A stretch of DNA of 36,031 nt. Source: Nonomuraea jiangxiensis (GTDB lineage: Bacteria; Actinomycetota; Actinomycetes; Streptosporangiales; Streptosporangiaceae). Every line of letters starts with the position of its first letter. Position 1 is the stretch's first letter. The stretch covers positions 1-36,031 of the forward strand of contig NZ_FNDJ01000056.1 of NCBI RefSeq assembly GCF_900099965.1, in the 5' to 3' direction. The position numbers were made by a program, and so were the translations under genes. Below the pieces are notes generated by a model. It made no database searches. It was not told the origin of the DNA and was given only the letters and a program-made list of their open reading frames with translations. Shown in pieces: positions 6,515 to 14,992 of this stretch.

Positions 6515-7321
6515 GTGACCTCCGTAATCACCCTCCTCACCGACTATGGGCTCGAAGATGGCTATGTGGCGGCCTGTCATGGAGTGATTGCCGGGATCGC
6601 CCCGCAGGCCCGGGTGATCGACGTGTGCCACCTGATTCCCTCCGGGGACGTACGGCGAGGCGCGGCGGTTCTCGCCCAGACCATCCCGTATCTCCCCCTT
6701 GGCATCCACATCGGCGCGATCGATCCGGGGGCGGGCGGCGCCCGGCGCGCGGTGGCCGTGGAGGCGGGCGGCCGGGTGTTCATCGGCCCCGACAACGGGC
6801 TGCTGTCGTGGGCCGTGCACGCCAGCGGCGGGGCGCGGGCCGCGTTCGAGATCAGCAACCAGGAGCACTTCCTGCGGCCGGTCTCGCCGACCTTCCCCGG
6901 GCGGGACGTGTTCGCCCCGGTGGCCGGGCGGCTGTTCGGCGGGCTGGCGCCGGCGGACCTGGGGCCGCGGGTGCCGCTGGAGCGGCTCGTCACGCTGCCA
7001 GAGCCGACCTCGTTGCTGCGCGACGGCTCGGTGGAGGGCGAGGTCGTCTCGGTCGACCGCTACGGCAACACCCAGCTCTCGATCCCGGCCGGGGACCTGC
7101 ACGCGCTGGGCGTGCGGGTGGGCGACACGCTCGGGGTGTGGCTGGGCCGGCGGCAACTCTCGCTGCCGTACCGGGAGACGTTCGCGGCGGTGCCGCCGGG
7201 GGAGCTGGTGGCGTTCGCGGACTCGGCGGGGCTGATCGCGATCGCCATCAATTCGGGTGATGCCGCGCAGCGGTTAGGGCTCCCGCCTGGGGCGCATGTC
7301 AGACTTTCGCCTACTCCTTAG
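6515..7321 (+). CDS. SAM hydroxide adenosyltransferase / SAM hydrolase (DUF62 family)
   Basis: A 268-residue member of the fluorinase/chlorinase (DUF62) superfamily. Most members hydrolyse S-adenosylmethionine to adenosine and methionine. Motifs in order: LLTDYGLEDGYVAACHGVI (residues 6-24), HIGAIDPGAGG, VFIGPDNGLLSW, FPGRDVFAPVAGRL and, in the C-terminal beta-barrel, VDRYGNTQLSIP. It lacks the long insertion typical of fluorinases, so plain hydrolase activity is expected. The GTG start follows a -10 box so closely that the mRNA is probably leaderless. The gene stands alone, diverging from the DUF3263-otsB unit. Confidence 0.92.
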   Translation: MTSVITLLTDYGLEDGYVAACHGVIAGIAPQARVIDVCHLIPSGDVRRGAAVLAQTIPYLPLGIHIGAIDPGAGGARRAVAVEAGGRVFIGPDNGLLSWAVHASGGARAAFEISNQEHFLRPVSPTFPGRDVFAPVAGRLFGGLAPADLGPRVPLERLVTLPEPTSLLRDGSVEGEVVSVDRYGNTQLSIPAGDLHALGVRVGDTLGVWLGRRQLSLPYRETFAAVPPGELVAFADSAGLIAIAINSGDAAQRLGLPPGAHVRLSPTP

Positions 7322-7450
7322 TATGAAAGCCCCCAGATCGGAATTACTCCGCGTATCGGCGTGTTTACCGAAGCGTCGGATTGCAGCGACGAGCGCGTGC
7401 CAGAATGCGGTGGCAGATCGGGCGTCCCTCCCCTCCCGTTCGAGGTCGAC

Positions 7451-8140
7451 GTGTACCAGCTGTCCATTGCCCCGCTGTTCGCCATGATCATGGCGGTCAC
7501 AGCGGCGATACCCGTGGCGATGTCCACGGTCTGGCCCCCGCCGGATCCGCCCGTGCCCGAGCGCTGGCACGCGTGGCCGGTGACCCGGGTCTTCCCCGGC
7601 ACGGTGCCGGGGCTCAGCCCGTCCGGGGCGCGGGTCACGTACGTGCTGGCCGGGGTCGCCCCCGAGGCGAGCTGCGCGGCCGCCTTCCAGCCCGGGATCG
7701 TGCGGACCGGGTGCCGCGTCGCCTTACGCGCCACCTACGCCGACAGCACGCAGACCTTCGTCGCCACCGTGGGCATAGCCGTGCTCGACGAGCCGGTGCT
7801 CGACAGGCCCGCGTTCCACGGTTTCGGACCCGCCGGGCACGGGCTCGACGGTTGGCGGCCGGCCGGCTCAGGGCCCGCCGCACTCGGATTCGGGCCCTTC
7901 GACCGCGGGCGGCCGGCCACCGTGCGGCCGGTGGCCTTTCCCGGCGGGCCCGCCGAGCGGTTCGGCGAGCGGCAGTACTTCACCGGGGCGGTGGTCGGCT
8001 CCGGGGAGCGCTATCTGGTGGCCACGGCCGCCGGATACGCCGACGGGCGGCCGTACCGGCCGGGCCACCACACCGTGCCGCGGCTGCGCCAGGCCGCCTG
8101 GCAGCTCGCGACCGCGCTGCACCGGGCGCTGACCCGATGA
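7451..8140 (+). CDS. Hypothetical membrane-anchored or secreted protein coupled to the S8 protease
   Basis: I do not recognise this 229-residue protein. It begins with a hydrophobic segment (about residues 5-24, IAPLFAMIMAVTAAIPVAMS), likely a signal anchor, then Pro/Gly-rich extracytoplasmic sequence. A cysteine pair at about 71 and 85 (EASCAA...GCRVAL) could form a disulfide. Gly/Pro-rich sequence at about 120-165 looks like a flexible linker, before a helical C-terminus. GTG 7451 is chosen because GAGG (7442-7445) is five bases upstream and the hydrophobic segment then falls at the N-terminus. Its stop overlaps the ATG of the next gene (ATGA, 8137-8140), so it is translationally coupled to the protease and may be its substrate, inhibitor or partner. 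Confidence 0.75.
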   Translation: MYQLSIAPLFAMIMAVTAAIPVAMSTVWPPPDPPVPERWHAWPVTRVFPGTVPGLSPSGARVTYVLAGVAPEASCAAAFQPGIVRTGCRVALRATYADSTQTFVATVGIAVLDEPVLDRPAFHGFGPAGHGLDGWRPAGSGPAALGFGPFDRGRPATVRPVAFPGGPAERFGERQYFTGAVVGSGERYLVATAAGYADGRPYRPGHHTVPRLRQAAWQLATALHRALTR

Positions 8141-9264
8141 AACGCGTCCTCGTCCCCGCCCTGCTGGCCGCGCTCGTGGTCGGGATCGGGGCGCCGAGCG
8201 CCTCCGACGACATGGGCGAGGCCGCGCGGGCCGGGCAGTGGCAGCTCGGCGTGCTGCGTCTGCCCGAGGCGTGGCGGACGAGCCGGGGCGCGGGCGTGGT
8301 CGTGGCCGTGCTGGACACCGGCGTGAACGGCCGCCACCCCGACCTGGCGGGCGCCGTACTGCAGGGACCGGACCTGACCGGGACGACCAGGGGCCCGTGG
8401 GGCCAGCACGGGACCGCCATGGCCAGCCTGATCGCCGGGCGCGGGCACGGCGACGGCCGCGGTCTCATCGGGGTGGCGCCGGCGGCCAAGGTGCTGTCGG
8501 TCAGGGTCACCCTGGAGAACGGCGACCCGCTGCGCGAACAGCGACGCCCCCGCGGCGGCGACGCGCTGGCCAAGGGCATCCGGTACGCGGTCGACCACGG
8601 CGCCGACGTCATCAGCATGTCGCTGGGCGGCGGCAGCGGGTCGTGGGAGGGCTCGGCGTCGGAGGAGGAGGCCGTCCAGTACGCCATCGGCAAGGGCGCG
8701 GTGCTGGTGGCCTCGTCCGGCAACGACGGCGACACTGGCAACCGGAAGAACTTCCCCGCCGCCTACCCCGGCGTGATCGCGGTGGGGGCGGTGGACCGGG
8801 ACCTGCGGGTGGCGCGGTTCTCCAACCGGCAGGACTACCTCTCGGTGGCCGCGCCCGGCACGGAGATCGTCACGGCCGACGGAGCCGACTCGTACGTGGT
8901 CGGCGACGGCACCAGCTCGGCCGCGGCCCTGGTGGCGGGCATCGCGGCCCTGATCAAGGCGGCACATCCAGAAATGTCGCCCTATCACGTGCGAAGGGCC
9001 ATCGAAGAGGGCACCAGGAAGCGGCCGGCGGACGGTTACAGCAGCGCCTACGGGCACGGGGTGGTCAACGCGCTGCTGGCCCTGCGGGCGGCCGACCGGC
9101 TGGACGTGCCCGCGCCGGTGGTGCCCGCGCCGGTGACGTACTTCGGCGACGGGCCGATCCCGCCCTCCCGGCTTCCCGTGGTGGCGGGCATGCTGACGCT
9201 GGCGGTGGCGATGTCGGCGGGGGTCATCGTCCGGCACCGCAGGCGCGACAGGGATGTAACCTAG
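8137..9264 (+). CDS. Membrane-anchored S8 (subtilisin/mycosin-like) serine protease
   Basis: A 375-residue exported protease. A signal peptide covers about residues 1-22. The triad is Asp60 (VVAVLDTGVNGRHPDL), His91 (GQHGTAMASLIAG) and Ser260 (GDGTSSAAALVAG), with the oxyanion Asn196 in SSGNDG. A single transmembrane helix at about 344-363 (LPVVAGMLTLAVAMSAGVIV) is followed by basic RHRRR, placing the catalytic domain outside the cell. This layout matches mycosins (MycP) of type VII secretion, but no EccB/C/D/E or WXG100 genes are nearby. The Ser motif reads GTSSAAAL where GTSMAAP is usual. It starts inside the preceding stop codon (ATGA). Confidence 0.93.
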   Translation: MKRVLVPALLAALVVGIGAPSASDDMGEAARAGQWQLGVLRLPEAWRTSRGAGVVVAVLDTGVNGRHPDLAGAVLQGPDLTGTTRGPWGQHGTAMASLIAGRGHGDGRGLIGVAPAAKVLSVRVTLENGDPLREQRRPRGGDALAKGIRYAVDHGADVISMSLGGGSGSWEGSASEEEAVQYAIGKGAVLVASSGNDGDTGNRKNFPAAYPGVIAVGAVDRDLRVARFSNRQDYLSVAAPGTEIVTADGADSYVVGDGTSSAAALVAGIAALIKAAHPEMSPYHVRRAIEEGTRKRPADGYSSAYGHGVVNALLALRAADRLDVPAPVVPAPVTYFGDGPIPPSRLPVVAGMLTLAVAMSAGVIVRHRRRDRDVT

Positions 9265-9274
9265 CAAGCGCTTG
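9265..9274. promoter_or_regulatory. Palindromic TetR-type operator upstream of the DUF35/thiolase genes
   Basis: CAAGCGCTTG within AGCAAGCGCTTGTG is a perfect 10-bp palindrome. It resembles the CAAGNNCTTG core bound by KstR2-like TetR regulators of sterol and acyl-CoA degradation. It begins one base after the protease stop and sits just upstream of a candidate -10 (GATACT, 9278-9283) and the ATG at 9290, where a bound repressor would block transcription. Confidence 0.55.
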
Positions 9275-9289
9275 TGTGATACTGCGGTC

Positions 9290-9694
9290 ATGACCTTCGC
9301 GATCGAGGGCTGGTTCGCCATCGACGGGGACGACGTCCGCCTGCTCGGCACCCGGTGCACGACCTGCGGCACCGTCTGCTTCCCGCCGCGGCGCGGGTTC
9401 TGCCCCAATCCGGCGTGCGAGGGCACCGAGCTGGTGGAGCACCGGTTGCCGCGGCGCGGGCGGGTGTGGTCGTATACGAACGCCTGCTATCCGCCGCCGG
9501 CGCCGTACGTGGCGGCGGAGCCGTACGAGCCGGTGACGCTGGCGGCGGTGGCCCTCGACGAGGTCGGGATCGTGGTGCTGGGCCAGGTCAGCGGCCTGAC
9601 GGTGGACGAGCTGGCGGTGGGCATGGAGCTGGAGCTCACCTCGGGCCCGCTGGCCGACGGGCCGCTGGTGTGGATGTGGGGACGGCCCTCGTGA
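9290..9694 (+). CDS. DUF35 OB-fold / zinc-ribbon protein, thiolase partner
   Basis: 134 residues. A zinc ribbon (Cys23, Cys26, Cys38, Cys43: CTTCGTVCFPPRRGFCPNP) precedes an OB-fold (RGRVWSYTN, then VALDEVGIVVLGQVSG). DUF35 proteins pair with thiolase-fold enzymes. In actinobacterial steroid degradation a DUF35 domain activates the thiolase-like retro-aldolase Ltp2. The next gene encodes such a partner and starts inside this gene's stop (GTGA, 9691-9694), so a 1:1 complex is likely. ATG 9290 lies just after the -10-like GATACT with no ribosome site, again suggesting a leaderless message. Confidence 0.9.
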   Translation: MTFAIEGWFAIDGDDVRLLGTRCTTCGTVCFPPRRGFCPNPACEGTELVEHRLPRRGRVWSYTNACYPPPAPYVAAEPYEPVTLAAVALDEVGIVVLGQVSGLTVDELAVGMELELTSGPLADGPLVWMWGRPS

Positions 9695-10887
9695 GCGCCC
9701 AGGCGAGCGTCGTGGTGCTCGGCGCCGGGATGCATCCGTGGGGCAAGTGGGGCCGCCCGTTCCTGGAGTACGGCCTCGCCGCGGCCCGCGCGGCCCTGCG
9801 CGACGCGGACCTGTCGTGGCCGGACGTGCAGTACGTGGTCGGGGCGGACACCATCAGGAACGGCTACCCGGGTTTCGTGGCCGGCGCCGCCTACGCCCAG
9901 GCGCTGGGCTGGTCGGGAGCCAGGGTGGCGTCCTGTTACGCGGCCTGCGCGTCCGGCGCCCAGGCCGTGGACATCGCGCGCACCCGCATCCTGGCGGGAC
10001 TGTGCGACGTGGCCCTGGTGGTGGGGGCGGACTCGACTCCCAAGGGCTTCTTCAGGCCGGTGGGCGGCGACCGGCCGGACGACCCTGACTGGCAGCGCTT
10101 CCGCCTCCTGGGCGCCACGAATCCGGCCTATTTCGCCCTCTACGCCCGCCGGCGCATGTCCCTGCACGGCACCACCCCCGCCGACTTCGCCGCCGTCAAG
10201 GTCAAGAACGCGCTGGCCGGCTCGCTCAACCCGATGGCCCGCTACCGCGAGCCGGTGACGGCCGAGCGAGTCCTGTCCTCTCCCATGGTCGCCGACCCCC
10301 TCCGCCTGATGGACATCTGCGCCACCTCGGACGGAGCCGCCGCGGTCGTCCTGGCCTCGGAGTCCTACGCCCGCCGCCGCGGCGTCACCCGCCCGGTCCG
10401 CCTGGCCGCCGTCTCGACCGTCACCCCGACCTTCCCCCACACGACCCTGGACCTGCCGAACTTCGCCACGGACTCCAGCGCCGCCGTGCCACCGCCCGAG
10501 CTGCCCTTCCGGGCGTCGATCGCCCACGCGGCCTACGAGGAGGCCGGCCTGGGCCCGCGGGACCTGTCGCTCGCGGAGGTGTACGACCTCTCGACGGCGC
10601 TGGAGCTGGACTGGATGGAGGACATCGGGCTGTGCCCGCCGGGCGAGGCGGAAAAGCTCCTGCGCGCGGGCGAGACCGCGCTCGGGGGCCGCGTACCGGT
10701 CAACCCCTCGGGCGGGCTCGCCTCCTTCGGCGAGGCCATCCCGGCCCAGGCCATCGCCCAGCTGTGCGAGCTGACCACTCAGCTGCGCGGCCGGGCGGGC
10801 CCCCGCCAGGTCCCCCGCGCCCGTACCGGCCTGGCGGTCAACCAGGGCCTGTTCGGCCACGGCTCCGCCGTCATCACCACCGTGTGA
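9691..10887 (+). CDS. Thiolase-fold lipid-transfer protein (SCP-x/Ltp2-like)
   Basis: 398 residues with the thiolase fold and no C-terminal SCP2 domain. The nucleophile-position Cys86 is in CYAACASGAQA, and CATSDGAAAVVLAS is the mid-domain motif. In classical SCP-x thiolases a His lies in an E-x-HDAF-like motif and a second in GGxxxxGHPxGATG. Here these read EVYDLSTALE and NPSGGLASFGEAIPAQ, so both expected histidines are absent. That resembles Ltp2-type retro-aldolases, which use tyrosines, more than a condensing or thiolytic enzyme. With its DUF35 partner and the upstream operator, a role in sterol or branched acyl-CoA side-chain cleavage is plausible. The substrate is unknown. Confidence 0.88.
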   Translation: MSAQASVVVLGAGMHPWGKWGRPFLEYGLAAARAALRDADLSWPDVQYVVGADTIRNGYPGFVAGAAYAQALGWSGARVASCYAACASGAQAVDIARTRILAGLCDVALVVGADSTPKGFFRPVGGDRPDDPDWQRFRLLGATNPAYFALYARRRMSLHGTTPADFAAVKVKNALAGSLNPMARYREPVTAERVLSSPMVADPLRLMDICATSDGAAAVVLASESYARRRGVTRPVRLAAVSTVTPTFPHTTLDLPNFATDSSAAVPPPELPFRASIAHAAYEEAGLGPRDLSLAEVYDLSTALELDWMEDIGLCPPGEAEKLLRAGETALGGRVPVNPSGGLASFGEAIPAQAIAQLCELTTQLRGRAGPRQVPRARTGLAVNQGLFGHGSAVITTV

Positions 10888-10895
10888 CAACGCAT

Positions 10896-10926
10896 GGGCC
10901 CCCCGAGGAGAACCCCCGGAGGGCCC
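10896..10926. terminator. Bidirectional hairpin between the thiolase gene and oppF
   Basis: GGGCCC-c-CCG (10896-10905) pairs with CGG-a-GGGCCC (10917-10926) around an 11-base loop. It lies 9 bases past the thiolase stop and 14 bases past the oppF stop, so it serves both convergent genes. Confidence 0.75.
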
Positions 10927-10939
10927 GAGCGAAACCGGG

Positions 10940-11956
10940 TCAGCCGGCGTGGACCACGTCGTGCGTCTCGGCGAAGTGGCAGGCACTCTCGTGCCCGACC
11001 CCCGTCCTGATCTGCAGCAACGGCTCCTCTTCCGCGCAGATCTCCTGCGCCTTCCAGCACCGCGTACGGAACCGGCACCCCGACGGCGGGTTGGCCGGCG
11101 ACGGCGGGTCACCCTGCAGGATGATCCGCTCGCGCTGCTCCCGTCCCTCCGGGTTCGGCACCGGCACCGCCGACAGCAGCGCCTGCGTGTACGGATGCGC
11201 CGGCCGGTCGTAGATCTCCGTGTCCCTGCCCAGCTCCACGAACTTGCCCAGGTACATCACGGCCACCCGGTCGGAGATGTGGCGCACCACCGACAGGTCG
11301 TGGGCGATGAAGATGTAGGCCAGGTTGAACTCTTTCTGCAGCCGGTCCAGCAGGTTGATCACCTGCGCCTGGATCGACACGTCGAGCGCCGAGACCGGCT
11401 CGTCGCAGACGATGATCTCCGGCTGGAGCGCCAGCCCCCGGGCGATGCCGATGCGCTGCCGCTGACCGCCGGAGAACTGGTGCGGGTAGCGGTTGATGTG
11501 GTCGGGGTTGAGCCCGACGACCTCCAGCAGCTCCTGCACCTTCTTGCGCCGGTCGCCCTTCGGCGCCGCCTCGGTGTGGATCTCGTACGGCTCCCCGATG
11601 ATGTCCCCGACGGTCATCCGCGGGTTCAGCGAGGTGTAGGGGTCCTGCATCACCATCTGGATGTTGCGGCGCATCCGCTTGAGCTCGCCGCCCCTGGCCC
11701 TGGTGATGTCCCGGCCGCTGACCGTCACCGAGCCAGAGGTGGGCCGCTCCAGCGCCATCAGCACCTTGGCGAGGGTGGACTTGCCACAGCCCGACTCGCC
11801 CACGATGCCCAGCGTCTCGCCCTTGCTCAGCTCGAACGACACGCCGTCGACGGCCTTGATCGCGCCGATCTGCTTCTTGAAGACGATGCCCTGGGTCAGC
11901 GGGAAGTGCTTGACCAGGTCGCGTACTTCGAGGATGGGCTCACTGCCGCTCGCCAT
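10940..11956 (-). CDS. oppF: Oligopeptide ABC transporter ATP-binding protein OppF
   Basis: A 338-residue ABC ATPase of the peptide/nickel importer family. Walker A is GESGCGKST, the signature FSGGQRQRIGIARGL, Walker B IIVCDEPVSALD, and the H-loop IAHDLSVVRH. The C-terminal oligopeptide-family extension (PPSPANPPSGCRFRTRC) is present. It powers uptake with OppD. ATG 11956 follows GGGAGG at 6 bases and overlaps the end of oppD by 17 bases, indicating translational coupling. It is the last gene of the operon oppA-B-C-D-F. Confidence 0.94.
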   Translation of the reverse strand: MASGSEPILEVRDLVKHFPLTQGIVFKKQIGAIKAVDGVSFELSKGETLGIVGESGCGKSTLAKVLMALERPTSGSVTVSGRDITRARGGELKRMRRNIQMVMQDPYTSLNPRMTVGDIIGEPYEIHTEAAPKGDRRKKVQELLEVVGLNPDHINRYPHQFSGGQRQRIGIARGLALQPEIIVCDEPVSALDVSIQAQVINLLDRLQKEFNLAYIFIAHDLSVVRHISDRVAVMYLGKFVELGRDTEIYDRPAHPYTQALLSAVPVPNPEGREQRERIILQGDPPSPANPPSGCRFRTRCWKAQEICAEEEPLLQIRTGVGHESACHFAETHDVVHAG

Positions 11957-12977
11957 CGACGACCTCCCTCCAGTAGTGACAGGCACTGCCGCGCGTGCCA
12001 CTGATCGTGTGCAGCGGGGGGACGTCGGTCACGCAGTTGTCCTGCCGGTACGGGCACCGCGGGTGGAACGAGCAGCCCGTCGGCAGTTCGAGCAGGTTCG
12101 GCGGCAGGCCGCTGATGGCGTACAGGTCCTGCCCCTTGAGGTCGACCCGGGGGATCGACTCCAGCAGCCCCTTCGTGTACGGATGCGCGGGCCGGCGGTA
12201 GATGTCGTGCACGGGGGCGTGCTCCACGATGCGCCCCGCGTACATGACGGCGATCTTGTCGGCCACGTCCGCCACGACGCCGAGGTCGTGCGTGATCAGG
12301 ATCAGGCCCATCTGGCTCTCGCGCTGCAGCTCGGCCAGCAGTTCCATGATCTGCGCCTGCACGGTCACGTCGAGCGCCGTGGTCGGCTCGTCCGCGATCA
12401 GCACCTCGGGGTCCAGCGCGATCGACATCGCGATCATGATGCGCTGCCGCATTCCGCCGGAGAACTGGTGCGGATAGTCGTGCACGCGCTGCTTGGCGGC
12501 CGGGATGCGCACCCGGTCCATGAGCTCGACGGCCTTCTTCATGGCCTCGCCCTTGGACATGCCGCGGTGCACCCGGAACATCTCGCTGATCTGCCAGCCC
12601 ACGGTGAACACCGGGTTGAGCGCCGAGAGCGCGTCCTGGAAGATCATCGCGATCCGCTGGCCGCGCACCTGCGTGCGGGCCTCCTCCGAGAGCTTGAGCA
12701 GGTCGGTGCCCCTGAAGCGGATCTCCCCCTTGGGAATGACCGCCGGTGGCATGTCCAGGATGCCCATGATCGCCTGAGCGGTCACAGACTTGCCAGAACC
12801 CGACTCGCCCAGCACCGCGAGCGTCTCGCCGGGGCCGACCGAGTAGGTCACGCCGTTGACCGCGCGTACGACGCCCGCACGAGTACGGAACTCCACGTGC
12901 AGGTCTTCCACCGCGAGCAGCGGATGGTCGCCCAGCCCTCCCTCGGCGGGCAACACTCCCGTTGACGTCGACTTCAC
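11940..12977 (-). CDS. oppD: Oligopeptide ABC transporter ATP-binding protein OppD
   Basis: 345 residues. Walker A is GESGSGKS, the signature FSGGMRQRIMIAMSIAL, Walker B VLIADEPTTALD, and the H-loop ITHDLGVVADV. The C-terminal domain carries LPTGCSFHPRCPYRQDNC, the Cys-rich motif of DppD/OppD-type subunits. It forms the ATPase heterodimer with OppF. GTG start at 12977 with a GGGGGGA ribosome site. The gap to oppC is 13 bases. Confidence 0.94.
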   Translation of the reverse strand: MKSTSTGVLPAEGGLGDHPLLAVEDLHVEFRTRAGVVRAVNGVTYSVGPGETLAVLGESGSGKSVTAQAIMGILDMPPAVIPKGEIRFRGTDLLKLSEEARTQVRGQRIAMIFQDALSALNPVFTVGWQISEMFRVHRGMSKGEAMKKAVELMDRVRIPAAKQRVHDYPHQFSGGMRQRIMIAMSIALDPEVLIADEPTTALDVTVQAQIMELLAELQRESQMGLILITHDLGVVADVADKIAVMYAGRIVEHAPVHDIYRRPAHPYTKGLLESIPRVDLKGQDLYAISGLPPNLLELPTGCSFHPRCPYRQDNCVTDVPPLHTISGTRGSACHYWREVVDGERQ

Positions 12978-12990
12978 TTGATCCCCCCTT

Positions 12991-13965
12991 CTACCTGAGC
13001 TTCGGGTCGAGCGCGTCGCGCACGGCGTCGCCCATCATGATGAACGCGAGCACGGTGATGCTCAGGAACACCGCCGGGAACACCAGCGGCAACGGCGCCT
13101 CCAGGAACCGGTCGCGCGCGTCCGAGATCATCAGGCCCCAGGAGATGTCCGGCGACTGCACGCCGACTCCCAGGAACGACAGCGCGGCCTCGGCCGCGAT
13201 GAAGACGCCCAGGTTGATCGTGGCCACGACGATGACCGGAGCCAGGGAGTTGGGCAGCAGGTGGCGGAACATGATCCGGCCCGCGCTCGCTCCCAGTGCC
13301 TTGGCCGCGACGACGAAGTCCTGGTTCTTCGCCGTGATCACGGCGGCCCGCATGATGCGGAACGTCATCGGCCAGCCGAGCACCGCCAGCGCGATGATGA
13401 CCAGCAGGATGCTGTTGGCCCGGCCGCGGAAGGTGGCCGCGATCAGCAGGGCGCCGAGGATCGGGGGGATGGCGAAGAAGATCTCGGTGAGCCGCGAGGA
13501 CACCGCGTCCACCGCACCGCTGAAGTAGCCGGCGACGATGCCGAGCAGGCCGCCGACGAGCGTGGTGATCAACGTGGTGAACACGCCGATCACGATCGAG
13601 TTGCGGGCTCCGTAGATCGTCTTGGCGTAGACGTCACAGCCCAGGTTGTCCCGGCCGAACAGGTGCCCGGCGCTGGGCGCCTGCCGTGCCGTGGCCAGAT
13701 CGCAGGTCCTGGCGTTGAACGGGTCGATCGCGGTGAACAACGACGGCCAGAACGACATGACCAGCAGCACCAGAATGATGATCACCGACAGGATGAACAT
13801 CGGCCGGCGCCTCAGGTCGTACCAGGCGTCGGTCCACAGGCTCGCGGGCTTGCCCGACTTGGCCTTCTTGCCGTGCCGCGGCGGCGCCGGGGCGGTGACC
13901 GTGTCCGTGACCAGTGCCGGCGCCTCCGGGAGTCCTGGCCCGACCGGTGGGGTGGGGTTACTCAT
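12991..13965 (-). CDS. oppC: Peptide ABC transporter permease OppC
   Basis: 324 residues. A cytoplasmic Pro/Lys-rich N-terminus (about 45 residues) precedes the OppC_N helix (MFILSVIIILVLLVMSFWP), a periplasmic-side loop (HLFGRDNLGCDVYAKTIYGAR) summarised here only by its HLFGRDNLG start, and five more helices. The EAA loop, the contact with the ATPases, is seen in AAKALGASAGRIMFRHLLPN. The C-terminus DAVRDALDPKLR is typical. Its start overlaps the oppB stop by 8 bases. Confidence 0.95.
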   Translation of the reverse strand: MSNPTPPVGPGLPEAPALVTDTVTAPAPPRHGKKAKSGKPASLWTDAWYDLRRRPMFILSVIIILVLLVMSFWPSLFTAIDPFNARTCDLATARQAPSAGHLFGRDNLGCDVYAKTIYGARNSIVIGVFTTLITTLVGGLLGIVAGYFSGAVDAVSSRLTEIFFAIPPILGALLIAATFRGRANSILLVIIALAVLGWPMTFRIMRAAVITAKNQDFVVAAKALGASAGRIMFRHLLPNSLAPVIVVATINLGVFIAAEAALSFLGVGVQSPDISWGLMISDARDRFLEAPLPLVFPAVFLSITVLAFIMMGDAVRDALDPKLR

Positions 13966-14902
13966 AGCGGATCCTCGGGTCGAGCACGGCGTACAACAAG
14001 TCGACGACCAGGTTGGCCAAGATGTAGATCAGCACCAGCGCGGTGACGATGCCTACGACCACCGGCTGTTCCCGCAAGTAGACCGACGTGAAGAGCTGGT
14101 TGCCGATTCCCTGGAGATTGAAGATCCGCTCGGTGATCACCGCGCCGCCCATCAGGTTGCCGAGGTCGGCGCCCAGAAAGGTGACCAGCGGGATCAGCGC
14201 GTTGCGCAACCCGTGCCTGCCGATGACGCGCCGCCTGGACAGGCCCTTGGCCGTGGCCGTGCGGATGTAGTCGGCCCGCAGGGTCTCCGCGAGGCTGGTC
14301 CTGGTCAGCCTCGTCAGGTAGGCGATGGACGTGCCCGCGAGCACGAAGCCCGGCAGCAAATAGCTGCGCAGACCCGCGAACGTGCCCGCGACGGGGAAGA
14401 TGTCCAGCCCGGTCCACTGTTTGAGCTTCACGCCCAGCAACAACTGCAGCACGAAACCCGTGACCAGCGTGGGCACCGAGATCAGCAGCAGCGTCGAGGC
14501 GAGGATCATGGTGTCCGTGGCCTTGCCGCGGCGCAGCGCCGCCCACAGGCCGAGGCCGACGCCGATGACCGCTTCCATGGTCAGGGCGGTCAGGGCGAGG
14601 TTCAGGGTGACCTGGAACTTGCCGGCCATGATTTCGGACACCGGGATGTCGGAGAAGTTGACCCCGAAATCCCCGTGGAAAAGCACGCCGCTGATGTAGT
14701 ACCAATACTGGACCAGCAACGGATCATTGAGGTGATACTGCTCGCGCAGCACCGCCGCCACGGCGGCGTCAGGACGTTTGTCTCCGAACATTGCCGCGAT
14801 GGGGTCGCCGGGCAAAGCGAAGACGATCAAGAAGATGAGTAGCGTTGCGCCTAGCAGGACGGGTATCGCCTGGATCAGACGCCTGATGACATAACGGCCC
14901 AT
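13958..14902 (-). CDS. oppB: Peptide ABC transporter permease OppB
   Basis: 314 residues with six predicted helices. The N-terminus YVIRRLIQAIPVLLGATLLI, the FALPGDPIAAM loop, the EAA-loop region TATAKGLSRRRVIGRHGLRN, and the C-terminus DLLYAVLDPRIRYE are all characteristic of OppB/DppB. It pairs with OppC to form the channel. ATG 14902. The gap to oppA contains a strong hairpin, consistent with lower expression of the permeases than of the binding protein. Confidence 0.95.
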   Translation of the reverse strand: MGRYVIRRLIQAIPVLLGATLLIFLIVFALPGDPIAAMFGDKRPDAAVAAVLREQYHLNDPLLVQYWYYISGVLFHGDFGVNFSDIPVSEIMAGKFQVTLNLALTALTMEAVIGVGLGLWAALRRGKATDTMILASTLLLISVPTLVTGFVLQLLLGVKLKQWTGLDIFPVAGTFAGLRSYLLPGFVLAGTSIAYLTRLTRTSLAETLRADYIRTATAKGLSRRRVIGRHGLRNALIPLVTFLGADLGNLMGGAVITERIFNLQGIGNQLFTSVYLREQPVVVGIVTALVLIYILANLVVDLLYAVLDPRIRYE

Positions 14903-14992
14903 TCAAGCCCTCCCATACACACACCTGGAGGCAGCCCCTGGAGTCCGAGGTTTCCGGCCCAAGCGACTGCCTCCAAGCTCAGCCCTTCGACA

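Noticed and set aside
8011..9426. Long minus-strand open frame opposite the protease
   Set aside because: It is a GC-codon shadow of the S8 protease on the plus strand, with His/Arg/Gly-rich composition and no motif.
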